DNA from: Undaria pinnatifida
Lineage: Eukaryota > Sar > Phaeophyceae > Laminariales > Alariaceae
Direction: 5' to 3'
Length of the DNA: 64,000 nucleotides
Assembly: GCA_012845835.1 (NCBI GenBank)
Contig: JABAKD010000011.1
Coordinates: 2,658,501-2,722,500, forward strand
The notes under the pieces are model-generated. The model searched no databases. It saw only the letters and a list, made by a program, of their open reading frames with translations, and was not told the origin of the DNA. The number at the start of each line of letters is the position of its first letter. The stretch's first letter is position 1. The translations under genes were made by a program, and so were the position numbers. Below are positions 54,593 through 64,000 of the stretch, in pieces.

Positions 54593-55435
54593 TGGTATCC
54601 CGCCCCCTCCCGAAGCACACCTCTCACCACCCCTTCCCAGCCGACATACCTCCTCGACAAACAGCAAGAAAAAATCGTCAACACAATGAACCATTTATCT
54701 TGTTTACATGCCATGACCAACTGCAACCCGCTCCCTTAACATAAACGGAACCGAGTGATGACGAACGAACATTATCTTTTTAACCATATCGTTTTCGTTT
54801 TGCGCCGGACAGCAAAGGTTGCAGCCAGAGCTGTGCGTTCATCGCCTGACATATCGCCTAGAAAATACTACTACTATTGCTACCGCTCGCTGCCGCTGCT
54901 GCTGCCGCTGCTGCTGCCGCTGCTGTTACCGCACTAGGTTTCCCCCCTACGCTACGTCCAACCTCCACCGACCTCACCAAAATTCGATCTATACGTCCTA
55001 CTCACGAAAAAATATGGCGGGCCTCCTATAATAAGAAACAAAATATGAAGGAAAAAAAATGAAAATATGACCCAAAGAAAAAAAGACAATGAAAATCAGA
55101 TGAAAAGAAAGTCACACACAATACACAACACACAACACACAATACACACAAACATACACCGACACAGCCGAGCAAAAAAGGGTGCACTCTTTTGTGCCAG
55201 GGCAGTTTTCAGTTTCAAAGTAAACCTCCCCAAAATTGCCACCCGCCTCTCTCTCCCTCCCGTATATAAGAAGACCCTCCCTCCTGCCACCCCCAAATAT
55301 CATAACACTCTGTATATTTCACTGCTCTATCAAACCCATAATATGCACACGTTAATGGGTCCTGCCAAAAAAATAGACCAACACAGCAGACAACGGGCGA
55401 TCCTGTCAGAGCTGGTAGGCGGGGGGGGGAGCGGG

Positions 55436-55560
55436 GGGAGGGGGGCATTCATGCATGGCCGTAGTCTTCAGACCATAGACTCTCGCATACCCTGCAAAGC
55501 CAGGACGGAGCACGTCGAGCTGTCGCGGACTAGGCAAACGGGGGACCATCACGAGCGTTG
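55436..55560. repeat. dispersed repeat, CATAGACCCTCGCATCCC family, partial copy
   Basis: GCATGGCCGTAGTCTTCAGA, CCATAGACTCTCGCATACC and GGACGGAGCACGTCGAGCTG match the 60790 copy, followed by divergent sequence. Confidence 0.65.
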
Positions 55561-56149
55561 GTCGTTTGACTCTGCCACCGCATTGACTCCGTGGCGGCAT
55601 GAACACAGCAATACACTCTTGGTCTCCTCTATAGCGACGGTATAGTGGTTCCGGTGACCCGCTTTAGTGCCTGTGAAATCGCTTCGCAAAGATTGGAACA
55701 CCGGTAGTGACCGTATGCGGGTTAGCGTTGATTGCCGCTATAGCGCTGGAATTTCCGGCCGGCACATATCGGCGGTAAAAAGCAACCACGACCGTAATAC
55801 AGCAAAAACATCGTTTGTGATGGGGCTATCTAAAACAGGACGCGTTTCCTGCATCGCGACGGGACTCTCATAAATAATACCAGGTGGCAGTCAAGACACG
55901 GAAAAAGCGAGAAACGTAAGAGCACCGTCTCCCCCCCCCCTTCTTCCTTCCGTCCATCTTTCTTGATCGGTTTCATTTCCACCGGATCTGCACCGCCTGA
56001 GACAAAGAAAAACAACAGGAAACCCCTGAGCACCCCTCATCCCCTACTCCCCTTCCCGCACACACCAACAATCCTCGCACACCACACCAACTCCCGAGAA
56101 ACAAAGGAGGCAGAAGGGAGGGGGGGGGGAGTGGGCGAGCGCCCTGCTC

Positions 56150-56775
56150 CTCCTGCTCCTCCTCTGCCGAGCACGGCCGCCATCCACCGCTCCCTCCTTT
56201 ACTACGTCCAGAACGAGTGACCCGACAACAACGCCTCCGTACAACGTCAATGGGGATGAGGGGGGGGGGGCTTGAACGCCGCCGTACATCGTCAATGGGG
56301 GAGGGGGGAGCGGTGCTGCTCCTCCTCCTGCTCTTGCTCCTCCCCCTCTGAGTGCAGTCGAGCCGTTGTCCCTTGTCCACTCCCCAACATCCAGGACACA
56401 CGACGTGAACATAACGCCACCGTACAACGTCTACTGAGCGGGGGGACGCGGTCCTCCTCTTCCTTCTCTGAGTACAGTCTAGTCGATATCCCCTGCCCCC
56501 TCACCAACATCCAGAACGCGTGACGCGAAAATAACGCCGTAACGCCGCCGTACAACGTCGTCGACTGGGGGGGAGGGGTCCTCCTCCTCCTCCTCCTCCG
56601 AGTACATTTTTCGGTGGCTCGGGGCATCCTCTACAGTAGCACATCCACAGGTTTGGTGTAGACACGGAGGCTGGCATGTTAGTGTGGGAACCGCAATACG
56701 TAACCGACATTGGAGATCTGGGATCGTCACCGACTACTCGTTACTCCCTGTCCCCTCCCGCACGCCCAGGACACA
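56150..56775. repeat. degenerate tandem array with GTACAACGTC motif
   Basis: About five units of 60-130 bp built from 'AACGCCGCCGTACAACGTC', a G-run, 'CTCCTCCTCC..GAGTACAGTC' and 'CACCAACATCCAGAACACG'. On the minus strand units read 'YGGVIFASRVLDVGEG..'-like peptides, in the same frame for some units only. It could be another exon-end array, but I cannot identify a parent exon with confidence. Confidence 0.65.
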
Positions 56776-57399
56776 AGCAACTCCAAACTTACGTCGCTGC
56801 CGCCGCCGCTACACAACATCGACCCGTCACTTGAAAAGCTAAGAAAACATCGGAGTAGGAGGTGCCCGACCCGAAAACCAAGACCATCGAATAGTTTGGA
56901 AAGAGGTAAAAAGCCTAGCCCCCCCCCCCCCGCCCAAGAAACACCTCCACCTCCCTCCCCTTGCGACACGTCTTCCCTTCCTCCCCTCCTTAACTTCCGT
57001 CGCTGTTTTCCGCTAGTCCTGCTGTCCCCATGCCCCACTAAAACACGCCACCAAATATTAAACCATCCGAGACAGCTCTATGCCCCCTCCCAGTACAGCA
57101 AACGTGAAGGGATGGGAGCAAAGCAAGAAGAGGGAAAAGGTCAACCCAGACAGTCACCCTTTTTTTTCATCTCGAGAAAAAAACGGGGACGTAGATAAGG
57201 AGGAAGGGGAAGGAGGCGGGGGGGGCAACAGTGCGAGGGAGCGGGGGCGGTCCACGGCTTATACCCCCTTGCCTCTTCTTGGTGTGTCGAAAAACGCATC
57301 TAGCATGCCTTCCGCCTGTTGGTTGGGTTGGAATGGGCGCGCGGGCGGAGGACACAGGAGAACGGAGCGGGCAAGGCGCAGAGGTTAGCTAGAGGACGT

Positions 57400-58150
57400 C
57401 GCTCGGTTGGGGCTTTGCAGGGGTTAGGTTTAGGGTTAGCTCACTCAAAGAGTTGAAAACACGGTAAACGTGGAGGGCAAGGTACGCAGATTCCCGTCAG
57501 TCTCCGATCACGCATGCCAACTATCAAGACGCGATACACCAACGCCCGGTCTACATGAGATCTGCCATCAATGATGGATCTCCACATTGGGTGGAACGTT
57601 CGGCAATAACATGAAAACCCCGAATGCAACCGGAAGCCAAGGGCTCTGCCTCTACGAGAACGACCCCTAGACCTCAGCCCCATGTTCTCACTATCGCATG
57701 TCTCCCGCTTGACGCGAGGCAGGTTTGCGAAGGCACCTCCTTGCTACACGTACTACAAAACAAGTGAGTCTCGGCCTCGGCCAAACCCCGCGCCCCAGGC
57801 CAAGACGAGGCCGAGATCATCGGAGGAGAAGACCTTCATATATATACGGCGTCGACGATGGGATTGGTAAATTCTAATGTCCGCCGCCCGTAACTAGCTC
57901 CCAGGGAAATCATCCATGGAGAAGACTCATGGGTGTCCTCGCGACGAGGAGAGCCACCCACAGTACTACAACTACGGCCACCTTGAACTTCGCAGGAGTC
58001 CGGGGCCAGCATAGCTGTACCTCCCGGCTCGATAGAGATGGGCCCGATTCAAGGAACAAAGACAGAACAAGAGCTGGCGGACAGGTGCCACAATAGAGGT
58101 CGTAGAAGTTTTGGGCGTTTTTTTTTTTTTTGGTTCTGAATGACGGGGGC
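57400..58150. other. no gene recognised; repeat fragments
   Basis: Contains relatives of 51775-51925 and of 53250-53400 and short frames on both strands. No splice-consistent coding signal. Confidence 0.4.
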
Positions 58151-58153
58151 TCC

Positions 58154-58242
58154 TTAACCCCTTTAGAGCCCAAAATCCCTCCTTATACTAACTTCAAGTA
58201 ACTTTGTCTCCCCTGAAGGGTTTCCAGTTGTAAAGGCGTTAA
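58154..58242. mobile_element. 89-bp TTAA-flanked MITE, inverted copy
   Basis: TTAACCCCTTTAGAGCCC at one end, CCAGTTGTAAAGGCGTTAA at the other. It has the same length as 9061-9149 in opposite orientation, and the best-preserved termini. Confidence 0.8.
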
Positions 58243-58476
58243 TTAACCCAAAGTCGTTGGAACGTCGTTCATTTTTGCCTTGCAAGGTAAATGTACGTAT
58301 GTAAATATTGTATACTGAGTATATTGTATACCTAGGCCAGGGGGTTTGTTTATATATCGGATGGCATTTTTCAGTTTACTCTATACTATTAACAACTCAG
58401 TTTCAGGGTGAGGCAGAGAACTCCTCAAGAAGCAACGACCCTCAGAAGGCAAAGATGGTGCACCTTTAGTTTTTGG

Positions 58477-58564
58477 CTAACGTGTTTACAACTGGAAACC
58501 CTTTTCGGGCACAAAATTACTTGAAGTTAGTATAGGGAGGGGTTTGGGGGCTTTAAAGCGGTGT
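58477..58564. mobile_element. TTAA MITE copy with eroded ends
   Basis: GTTTACAACTGGAAACCC, TACTTGAAGTTAGTATAGGG, ending CTTTAAAGCGGTG. It is inverted relative to the copy 235 bp upstream. Confidence 0.7.
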
Positions 58565-58596
58565 ACTTTAAGGCCATGCGGAGCTCCCTCCTTTGC

Positions 58597-58862
58597 CTCC
58601 GAAACAAAAAAGGGGCACCTTTCTCCTACAGCATGTGTAGGTGGTTACATGTTACGGTTCGGAAACAAAAAAAATGGTGCACCTTTCCCCCTTAGCATGC
58701 GTCGGCGGTTACATGTTACGGTTCGGAAAAATAAATACATGGTGCACCTTTTCCGCAGCATGTGTCGGTGGTTACATACTACGGTTCGGAAAAAACAATA
58801 TGGTGCCCCTTCCCCCTATAGCATGTGTCGGCGGTTACATGTTTCGGTTCCTAAGAACCTGC
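58597..58862. repeat. 63-64-bp tandem repeat, four units
   Basis: GCATGTGTCGGCGGTTACATG, then TTACGGTTCGGAAA, starts at 58631, 58695, 58758 and 58821. The + strand frame through it is open for over 300 codons, but the unit length changes the frame between units and the translation is not repeated, so it is not convincing as a gene. Confidence 0.85.
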
Positions 58863-59180
58863 GCGCCTACGCATATATAGCAAACCCATGCCAAAGACCA
58901 CTTGGGGTAGACTTGCCTGTTGCAGGTCGTCGCCTTGCATGCTCTCCTCCTCCTGCTGATTCGCCCCCCCCGCTCCCACAAAAAGCTCGGTCAACCCGTG
59001 TTCGAACATATACGAGAAATCGGGCTCCGGCTGACAAAAAAACAAGAAGGTGGACCAGAGAAAAGAAGGAAGGAAAGGAAGCAAGGAAAACGTTTCAACG
59101 CACGCGGACGGAGCAGTGGTCAGCACAGAGGTTTCGACACAGCGGTTTGCGCACAGCGGTTTGCGCACAGCGGTGTTTAC

Positions 59181-59273
59181 AAAGATTGAAAACACGCGCC
59201 TCTGCTGTGCGATCGAGGATTTCGCCGTTTGGCGACAGCGGGTTTTTTTCCATCACAAGGTGCGCGAGTGAAT
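59181..59273 (-). CDS. candidate exon of the minus-strand gene
   Basis: Minus strand: acceptor AAAGGTGCAG, then (phase 1) SLAHLVMEKNPLSPNGEIL, then DRTAEARVFNL, donor CTTT/GTAAAC. The peptide looks natural, but a second frame is also open and its phase cannot be linked to the 60066-60752 exon without another exon. A 14-bp AACCGCTGTGCGCA array starts at its donor. Confidence 0.3.
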
Positions 59274-59789
59274 CTGCACCTTTTCTCGTAGATCCAGCAG
59301 CGTTCCGATCGGTGTTACGCATCGATGACAAACATAAAAGCAAAACAGAAACCAAGGATGCGAGAACAGACATGAGCCGTGCAAAAAGCAAAACAACCTT
59401 CTCGCGCGCGCGCGCGTTCCCTCCTGCACCAGATACGAGTCGCACAAAAAGAACACATGGCCCTCCCGCCCCCTGCCCACCCGTCACCCTGCACATCGTC
59501 TCTCACTTTGCAAGGCGACAGCTTCGTCATGAGGGGGGTTAATCCAAGGCCCAAGCCGATTCCTAGCCCTGCCCCTGGGGACTTTTAGAAATACCACGAG
59601 AAAACAAAAGAACGAAAACAGGGAAACAAATAGGAGCAGAGGCGAGAAGGGATTAAAGGACAGCAAAAGGCGAAGGAAAGGAAACGTGAACAAATTTCAT
59701 TGTTACTACTGAAGAAAAACGACCACTGAAGGGGAGGAAGTCAACAACTAAAAATACGATAAACAACTAACTTAAAACATAAAAGTCCA

Positions 59790-60062
59790 TTCCACCCCAC
59801 CCCGCACCACCCCACCCTACCCTGCCCTACCTTACCCTACCCTATTCTACTCTACCCCACCCCACCGTACCTACACTGCTCTACCCTACCGTACCCCGCC
59901 TTTAACCCCACACACCCCTCCACCCATCCGACACGCACTGGTAGGCTGCATACACCCACGGAAGCTTCCTCGGGGCGAGGTCAAGTCCGTGTACCGTACC
60001 GTGCCATACTTTACCCTACCCTACCCTACCCTACCCCACCCCACCCCCACATCCCCTCCACC
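59790..60062. repeat. (CCCTA)n-type pentanucleotide tracts
   Basis: CCCTA/CCCAC pentamers in two blocks, 59795-59905 and 60000-60055, flanking a copy of the neighbouring exon end. They resemble but are not a telomeric hexamer or heptamer. Confidence 0.85.
59917..59990 (-). repeat. degenerate intronic copy of the minus-strand exon end
   Basis: Matches 60055-60128 at an offset of 138 bp (GGTAGGCTGCATACACCCAC, GGAAGCTTCC, GAGGTCAAGTCCG on the + strand). On the minus strand the exon's GACAG/GTGGGTGG junction reads GTCGG/ATGGGTGG in the copy, so the donor GT is lost. Confidence 0.85.
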
Positions 60063-60065
60063 CAC

Positions 60066-60752
60066 CTGTCGCGCGCTGGTAGGCTGCATAAACCCACGGA
60101 AGCTTCCCGGAGGCGAGGTCAAGTCCGCCTGCGCAAGGGTAGGGTAGTCCCCCCCCCCTCCCCTCCGAGGCGTCGCCGCCCCGCCTCCCCCCCCCGCAGA
60201 CGCCGCCGCCATCGCCGCCGCAGCCGCCGCCGTCGCCGCCGCCCCCGCCCCCCCCCCTAACCTAGCAGGCGTTTTTTCGTTCGGAGACGATCTACCATGA
60301 ACATGGCCATGGTTGGGACCATGCCCTTGATGAACCTGTCCGTGGGCATTCCCGTGGGGATTACTATGTCCGTGGGCGTGTAAGTGTCCCTCCTCTCTCC
60401 CCTCCCCCGCCCCCCCACCTCGCTCATCGCTCTGGTGCGGTTGTAATCGATGTCTGGTTCGGCGGTCGTCGGCTAAATTCGATGCTATCATTGCGGAGCT
60501 ACCATCGCGGTGATGGTGGTGGTGGTGTTGGTGACTACCGTCACCGCTAATACTACCGCCACCGCTACCATTAGTACCGTCTTGGTGCCGAGAGTCGACC
60601 AGAGAGCGAGCGTCCTCTAGCTGTGGCTCGTCGTCCTCTTCGTCCCCTCTCCCCCCCCCCCCCTCCTCGTCCTCGTCCTCGTCCTCCCCGTCCCCCTCTA
60701 ACCTGCCTCGCCCATCTGGGTCTTCCCCTCCAGCCTCAATGCGCTCGTCGAC
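60066..60752 (-). CDS. exon of a minus-strand gene: acidic, His-rich disordered segment
   Basis: Minus strand: acceptor CACCCTGCTACAG and donor GCGACAG/GTGGGTGG, 229 codons, phase 0 at both ends. It starts VDERIEAGGEDPDGR, followed by an Asp/Glu run, a stretch with six consecutive His, then a His/Gly block (LHAHGHSNPHGNAHG, QGHGPNHGHVHG), an Ala-rich run and a closing SYPT-like segment DYPTLAQADLTSPPGSFRG, FMQPTSARQ. His/Gly-rich loops of this sort are common in zinc transporters and other metal-binding proteins, but also arise by chance in low-complexity sequence, so no function is assigned. The frame upstream of the acceptor also stays open, into the repeat at 60790-60965. The exon end is duplicated in the next intron. 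Confidence 0.5.
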
Positions 60753-60789
60753 CTGTAGCAGGGTATGTAGTGGGGCGAAGGAGAGGGAA

Positions 60790-60965
60790 GAGGTGGGGGG
60801 GGAGGTACTCAGTTTGTGCATGGCAGCAGTCGTATGACCATAGACCCTCGCATCCCTACTATGCCGGGACGGAGCACGTCGGGTTTTCACCAACCAGGCA
60901 GACATTGCTCGCACCAATCGCGAAGCGTCGTGAGGTGTTTGGCGAGTCGAATGAAGAGTGAACCG
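60790..60965 (+). repeat. dispersed repeat, CATAGACCCTCGCATCCC family, full copy
   Basis: GGTACTCAGTTTGTGCATGG, CGTATGACCATAGACCCTC, TATGCCGGGACGGAGCACG, CACCAACCAGGCAGACATTG. Inverse of 29736-29957 over about 180 bp. It lies just upstream of the minus-strand exon. Confidence 0.8.
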
Positions 60966-61279
60966 CATCCTTCAAAGAACATCTCGTAAGACGGACTTCT
61001 GCACCTTGTGCCTAATTTCTTGCTTATGGATGAGAGCGCCAATGAGATACTTTGTTTTTCGGTGTGGCCACTCCAAAAAGAACGGGAGACGGGGGGGGGG
61101 GAAGAGAGAGGCAGAGGGGGGACGGGCACAGCGTAAAAAAACAAGAAAAGTGTGGCCTTACCCAACTGCCTGCGTCAGCGCGCAGCAGTACGAGCGGTAT
61201 CACGCTGCGGGTGTCGTGTCCATCTTCGCCATACAGTTCAGACACAATCCCTCCATATAAAAAACTTGCTTAAAACTAA

Positions 61280-61455
61280 AAATACACTCACTCCAGCTGT
61301 GAGGTCGAGGACGTCGTCGAAAACTCATCTTTGCAAAGCAGCTGTGTGTGATACTCGGATCGCGCGTGTTACGGGGTGGGGTGTGCGTACGTCATCATGA
61401 AGGATGTAGGTCGGCGAAGCGACTACCCTTAGTACCGGCGGGTACCAGGATCAGC
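61280..61455 (-). repeat. block of the 17.7-22.1 kb repeat family
   Basis: AATACACTCACTCCAGCTGTG, ACTCATCTTTGCAAAGCAGC, GATCGCGCGTGTTACGGG, GGATGTAGGTCGGCGA: inverted relative to 45385-45610. Confidence 0.75.
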
Positions 61456-61794
61456 ACGGTGAATGATGCGAAAGACGTCCCCAGCAGCCATCAGGCCTCT
61501 TGGCGCGGCCAATGCTGCTGCTGTAGAAGCAATTTGTGTTACGCTATTTTTACCTGTAAAAGTTGTTTCAAATACGTCATCTGTGAGTTCGATCAATTTA
61601 TATCCTCTTCACACGCGGAAACACGTTTTGGGAAAAAAAAAAAATCACTTGATACTAGTATACTAGTATAGGGAGGAACTTTCGGCTTCTGAAGGGGTGG
61701 TTAAGGGTCGATACGACTCTCATCTTCGCAACTTTGCGTGATATATTCCGGTCGCGCGCTTTTTTTTTCAACAGATACACCAGCTTGCGCCGTT

Positions 61795-61990
61795 CGGGAT
61801 GGACGTGGTTGGTTGGCTTCAAGTGCCGGGGGTGACTAAAGTTGACAAGGGGGACAAAACTCCTGGAGAAACAATAAAAAAAAAAAAAAAAAAAAAAAAA
61901 GCTTCTAGCTTTTACAAGAGTTTTGCTCCCCTTGTCAACTTTAGGCACCCCCGGGGTTTCAAGCCGATCACATGCATCCCGAAGGGCGGA
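61795..61990. repeat. foldback with about 70-bp arms around a poly-A tract
   Basis: The left arm 61795-61865 (TTCGGGATGGACGTGGTTG ... TAAAGTTGACAAGGGGGACA) is the inverse of 61912-61985 (CTCCCCTTGTCAACTTTAGG ... CACATGCATCCCGAA), separated by a run of A. A third partial arm follows at 62092-62130. It could form a stable hairpin and may be a foldback element or a palindromic duplication. Confidence 0.8.
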
Positions 61991-62364
61991 CGCTTGTACA
62001 TCTGTAAAGAAAACGCCCGGAAAAAACAAAACAAAAAAATAATAATAATAATAAAAAATAAAAAACACGCAGGTTGCCAAGATGAAAGTCGTCTCCTAAG
62101 CTGACAGGGGGGACAAAACTCTTGCAAAAAAAAAACACGGAAAATATAAGTTTGCCACCGCGCGAGTAACAAGGCAAGAAACACCCGACCGGACCAAACG
62201 AGCTTTTATAGTCTAGTCTTGTTACCTATTGAAGATATATACCCCCCCTGATGCCTTCCTACTCTGTAAAAAACGCATACGCTAAAATATCGGCAAAAAA
62301 ATGAGCTCGACTTCCTGATATAATATAAATATACCCGGTATATATATATGATCATTCTTTCTTG

Positions 62365-63470
62365 GGGGGATTCGGTCAGGAGTTTTTTTCCGTCTCGGCC
62401 TCAGTATGCGATTCTCGGAACTGGAATTCTCGGTCAAATAGCTTCGTAAGAGCGCCGTCCTCGGGGGGCGGCTCAAACGCCCCTCGGCCTGCCGTATCCG
62501 TTCCGCACCTGGCCGGGATCGGGTACGTGGGCTGAGCGAGACAAGCGAGAAGTGCGCAAATTTTTGTATTTTGGGCGGTATACGCCCGAGCTATGCTTGG
62601 ATTTTGGCATATGCAGAGCTTAAACAAAAAAAACATATGGGAAAACATTTATTTCCAAGTTGGCATCATCTCCAAATTTTGGCTTCATATTTCGTCCCTG
62701 CCACACTTTTTTCATGGTCACACCTCGAAGCGTTTGGCCTACTGTCGTACGACTGCTGTGTCGTTGCTTTTCGATCAGATTTCACGGTTAAATACCTTTG
62801 TTTGAGCGTTCGTTGTCTTCGAGGGGGGGCGTTCCCTACCCAACGACACCATTACACCCAGTGTCCGTGCCGATTCTTCATCCTAGAGAGATACAACTTA
62901 TTATGATGTGGTCACAGACTGTGAGACAGAGTAAACCAAACAATCGAAACTAATCAAGGAATACGTAAAGCAAGTGAAACGTTAGCGTACCGGGTACGAG
63001 AACACAACAAAACAGACCAGACCATAAAAAAATAGAAAATAAACACAACGAACGGAGTGGTCGCTTTTATAGACCGCAGTACGAGAGACCATGTTTTGTC
63101 AGTCTTTTTCGTCGCCGCTCCAAAGAGCCGTTCCGTATATATTTGTCCACGAACAACGATCCATCTTTCAGGACCGCATGATAAATATCCTACACTAATT
63201 CCATGTATATTTATTCCCACAAACGAAACGTGGATGCACTTCTAAAGGTAGGTGCAATTATCAAAGTAATAGTAGTGTTTCGAACGCTTTGTTGTGTGGT
63301 TGCAAGAATTGCGCTGGCTATTGACTGACCGTTGTTGATGCTGGTCAATCCGTTCAGCACCTCGACGTGAACGCGGATGGATGCTGAGCGAGACAAACGA
63401 GAAGCGAGCAAACAAAATGTATTTTGAACGGTACTTTCCCGTCATTCTTCGGATCTTGATGTATGGAGAG
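62365..63470. repeat. dispersed long repeat, copy 2
   Basis: 62365-62560 and 62895-63145 match the two blocks of 36757-37340, in the same order and orientation. The gap is longer here because a 'CCCAACGACACCATTACACCC' repeat (62820-62885; also at 540, 6390 and inversely 8520) intervenes. 63345-63430 repeats the GACGTGAACGCGGATGGATG part. Confidence 0.75.
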
Positions 63471-63945
63471 GTTGATAAAATAAAACTTGGCAAGACATTA
63501 TTTCCAAATTGGCGTCATATTTTGTCCCAAAACAAATAATAAAATTACTGTAAAAAAAATCCCCATGTTACTGCGGTACGTATCATAGTAACGCATTTAT
63601 TTATTGAATTTCGGTAGGTACACGTTGTTAAGCTGCGCTACGCGAAGGTCGTAGTAAGTAGACAGTATCCACGGAAGAAACCAGTGAGTGGCATGCATTC
63701 GTCCCGGTATCGCATCGTTTCTTTGGTGTTTTTTCCCCGAGAAGACTCTTTAGAGAAATATAGACGGTATGCTTTGTTGTTGCTGTGGTCCCTGACTCCA
63801 TTGCTGAGGTCGTTTGCCGGTCAAGTGCAAGCGGTCGTGTTGGTACGTAACTGACAAATAAGTTTGTGTTGCTTCGTACTTGACGTGCTCCTTGCTGCTG
63901 ATTGCTGATTGATCATCTCTTCAAGTGTTTTTTTTTTTTTTGGCA

Positions 63946-64000
63946 CACTTCTACTCTCCAGCTTCTGGACAAGCCGTGATCACAGGTGTCGTCCTTCCCT
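63946..64000 (-). mobile_element. tRNA-derived SINE, copy 4, cut by the window end
   Basis: CTTCTACTCTCCAGCTTCTG, then GACAAGCC, GATCACAGG and TCCTTCCCT match the start of 22128-22415. The tRNA-like head would lie beyond the window. Confidence 0.7.

Noticed and set aside
55067..55645. 192-codon + strand frame
   Set aside because: Runs through an ACACAA microsatellite and into the 55436 dispersed repeat; no domain.
58544..59542. 332-codon open frame on the + strand
   Set aside because: Covers a 63-64-bp tandem repeat whose translation is not repeated, then low-complexity basic sequence; no family signature and no upstream support.
59507..59574. Minus-strand exon-like segment (GIGLGLTPLMTKLSPCK) with acceptor and donor
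   Set aside because: Its phase fits neither the 60066-60752 exon nor the 59181-59273 candidate.
1..64000. Prokaryotic or organellar origin, CRISPR arrays, operons, phage
   Set aside because: No long coding frames, no Shine-Dalgarno-spaced genes, no regular repeat-spacer array; tandem arrays here lack unique spacers, and the gene is intron-split.

Overview
This is a gene-poor, repeat-rich piece of a eukaryotic nuclear genome. Coding sequence is a small minority and is split by long introns. By eye the window is about half G+C, with C/G homopolymers of more than 20 bases and many microsatellites, minisatellites, MITE-like inverted-repeat elements, tRNA-derived SINEs and a decayed LINE. I favour a brown alga or related photosynthetic stramenopile from this style and from the one recognisable gene, but the window does not prove it.

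The one well-supported gene is on the + strand, from about 26.3 kb to at least 46.5 kb. Eleven exons joined by phase-consistent splice sites read as a double-domain glycosyltransferase family 2 (GT2)-like protein of the kind I recall from plants and algae: a first GT2-like half (exons 26341-32628), a linker (about 34.2-36.3 kb) and a second GT2-like half (40751 to about 46.9 kb). The true N-terminus is not established (a signal-anchor candidate starts at 25583), and the expected C-terminal block was not found. A second, minus-strand gene is supported mainly by one exon (60066-60752) encoding an acidic, histidine-rich, disordered segment.

Layout: 1-25.5 kb has no gene I can support. It holds MITE families, a 288-bp tandem duplication (2556-3131), a degenerate 160-bp tandem array (11.9-13.0 kb), a 4.4-kb direct-plus-inverted repeat complex (17.7-22.1 kb) and a cluster of three tRNA-derived SINEs (22.1-23.5 kb). 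From 25.6 to 46.9 kb lies the GT2 gene, whose introns carry low-complexity arrays, a TIR element (38.2-39.45 kb) and an antisense LINE fragment (41.0-42.2 kb). From 47 to 58.5 kb there are mostly repeats and codon-repeat sequence. From 58.5 to 64 kb lies the minus-strand gene fragment plus more repeats.

The most unusual observation is structural. In at least five introns of the GT2 gene, and one of the minus-strand gene, the 3' end of the preceding exon and its 5' splice junction recur as degenerate tandem copies within the next 140-620 bases. In four of the five single-copy cases the donor dinucleotide of the copy is mutated. Two further arrays (34.6 and 59.1 kb) start directly at a predicted donor. 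This suggests that exon-end duplication is a recurrent route of intron growth in this genome.
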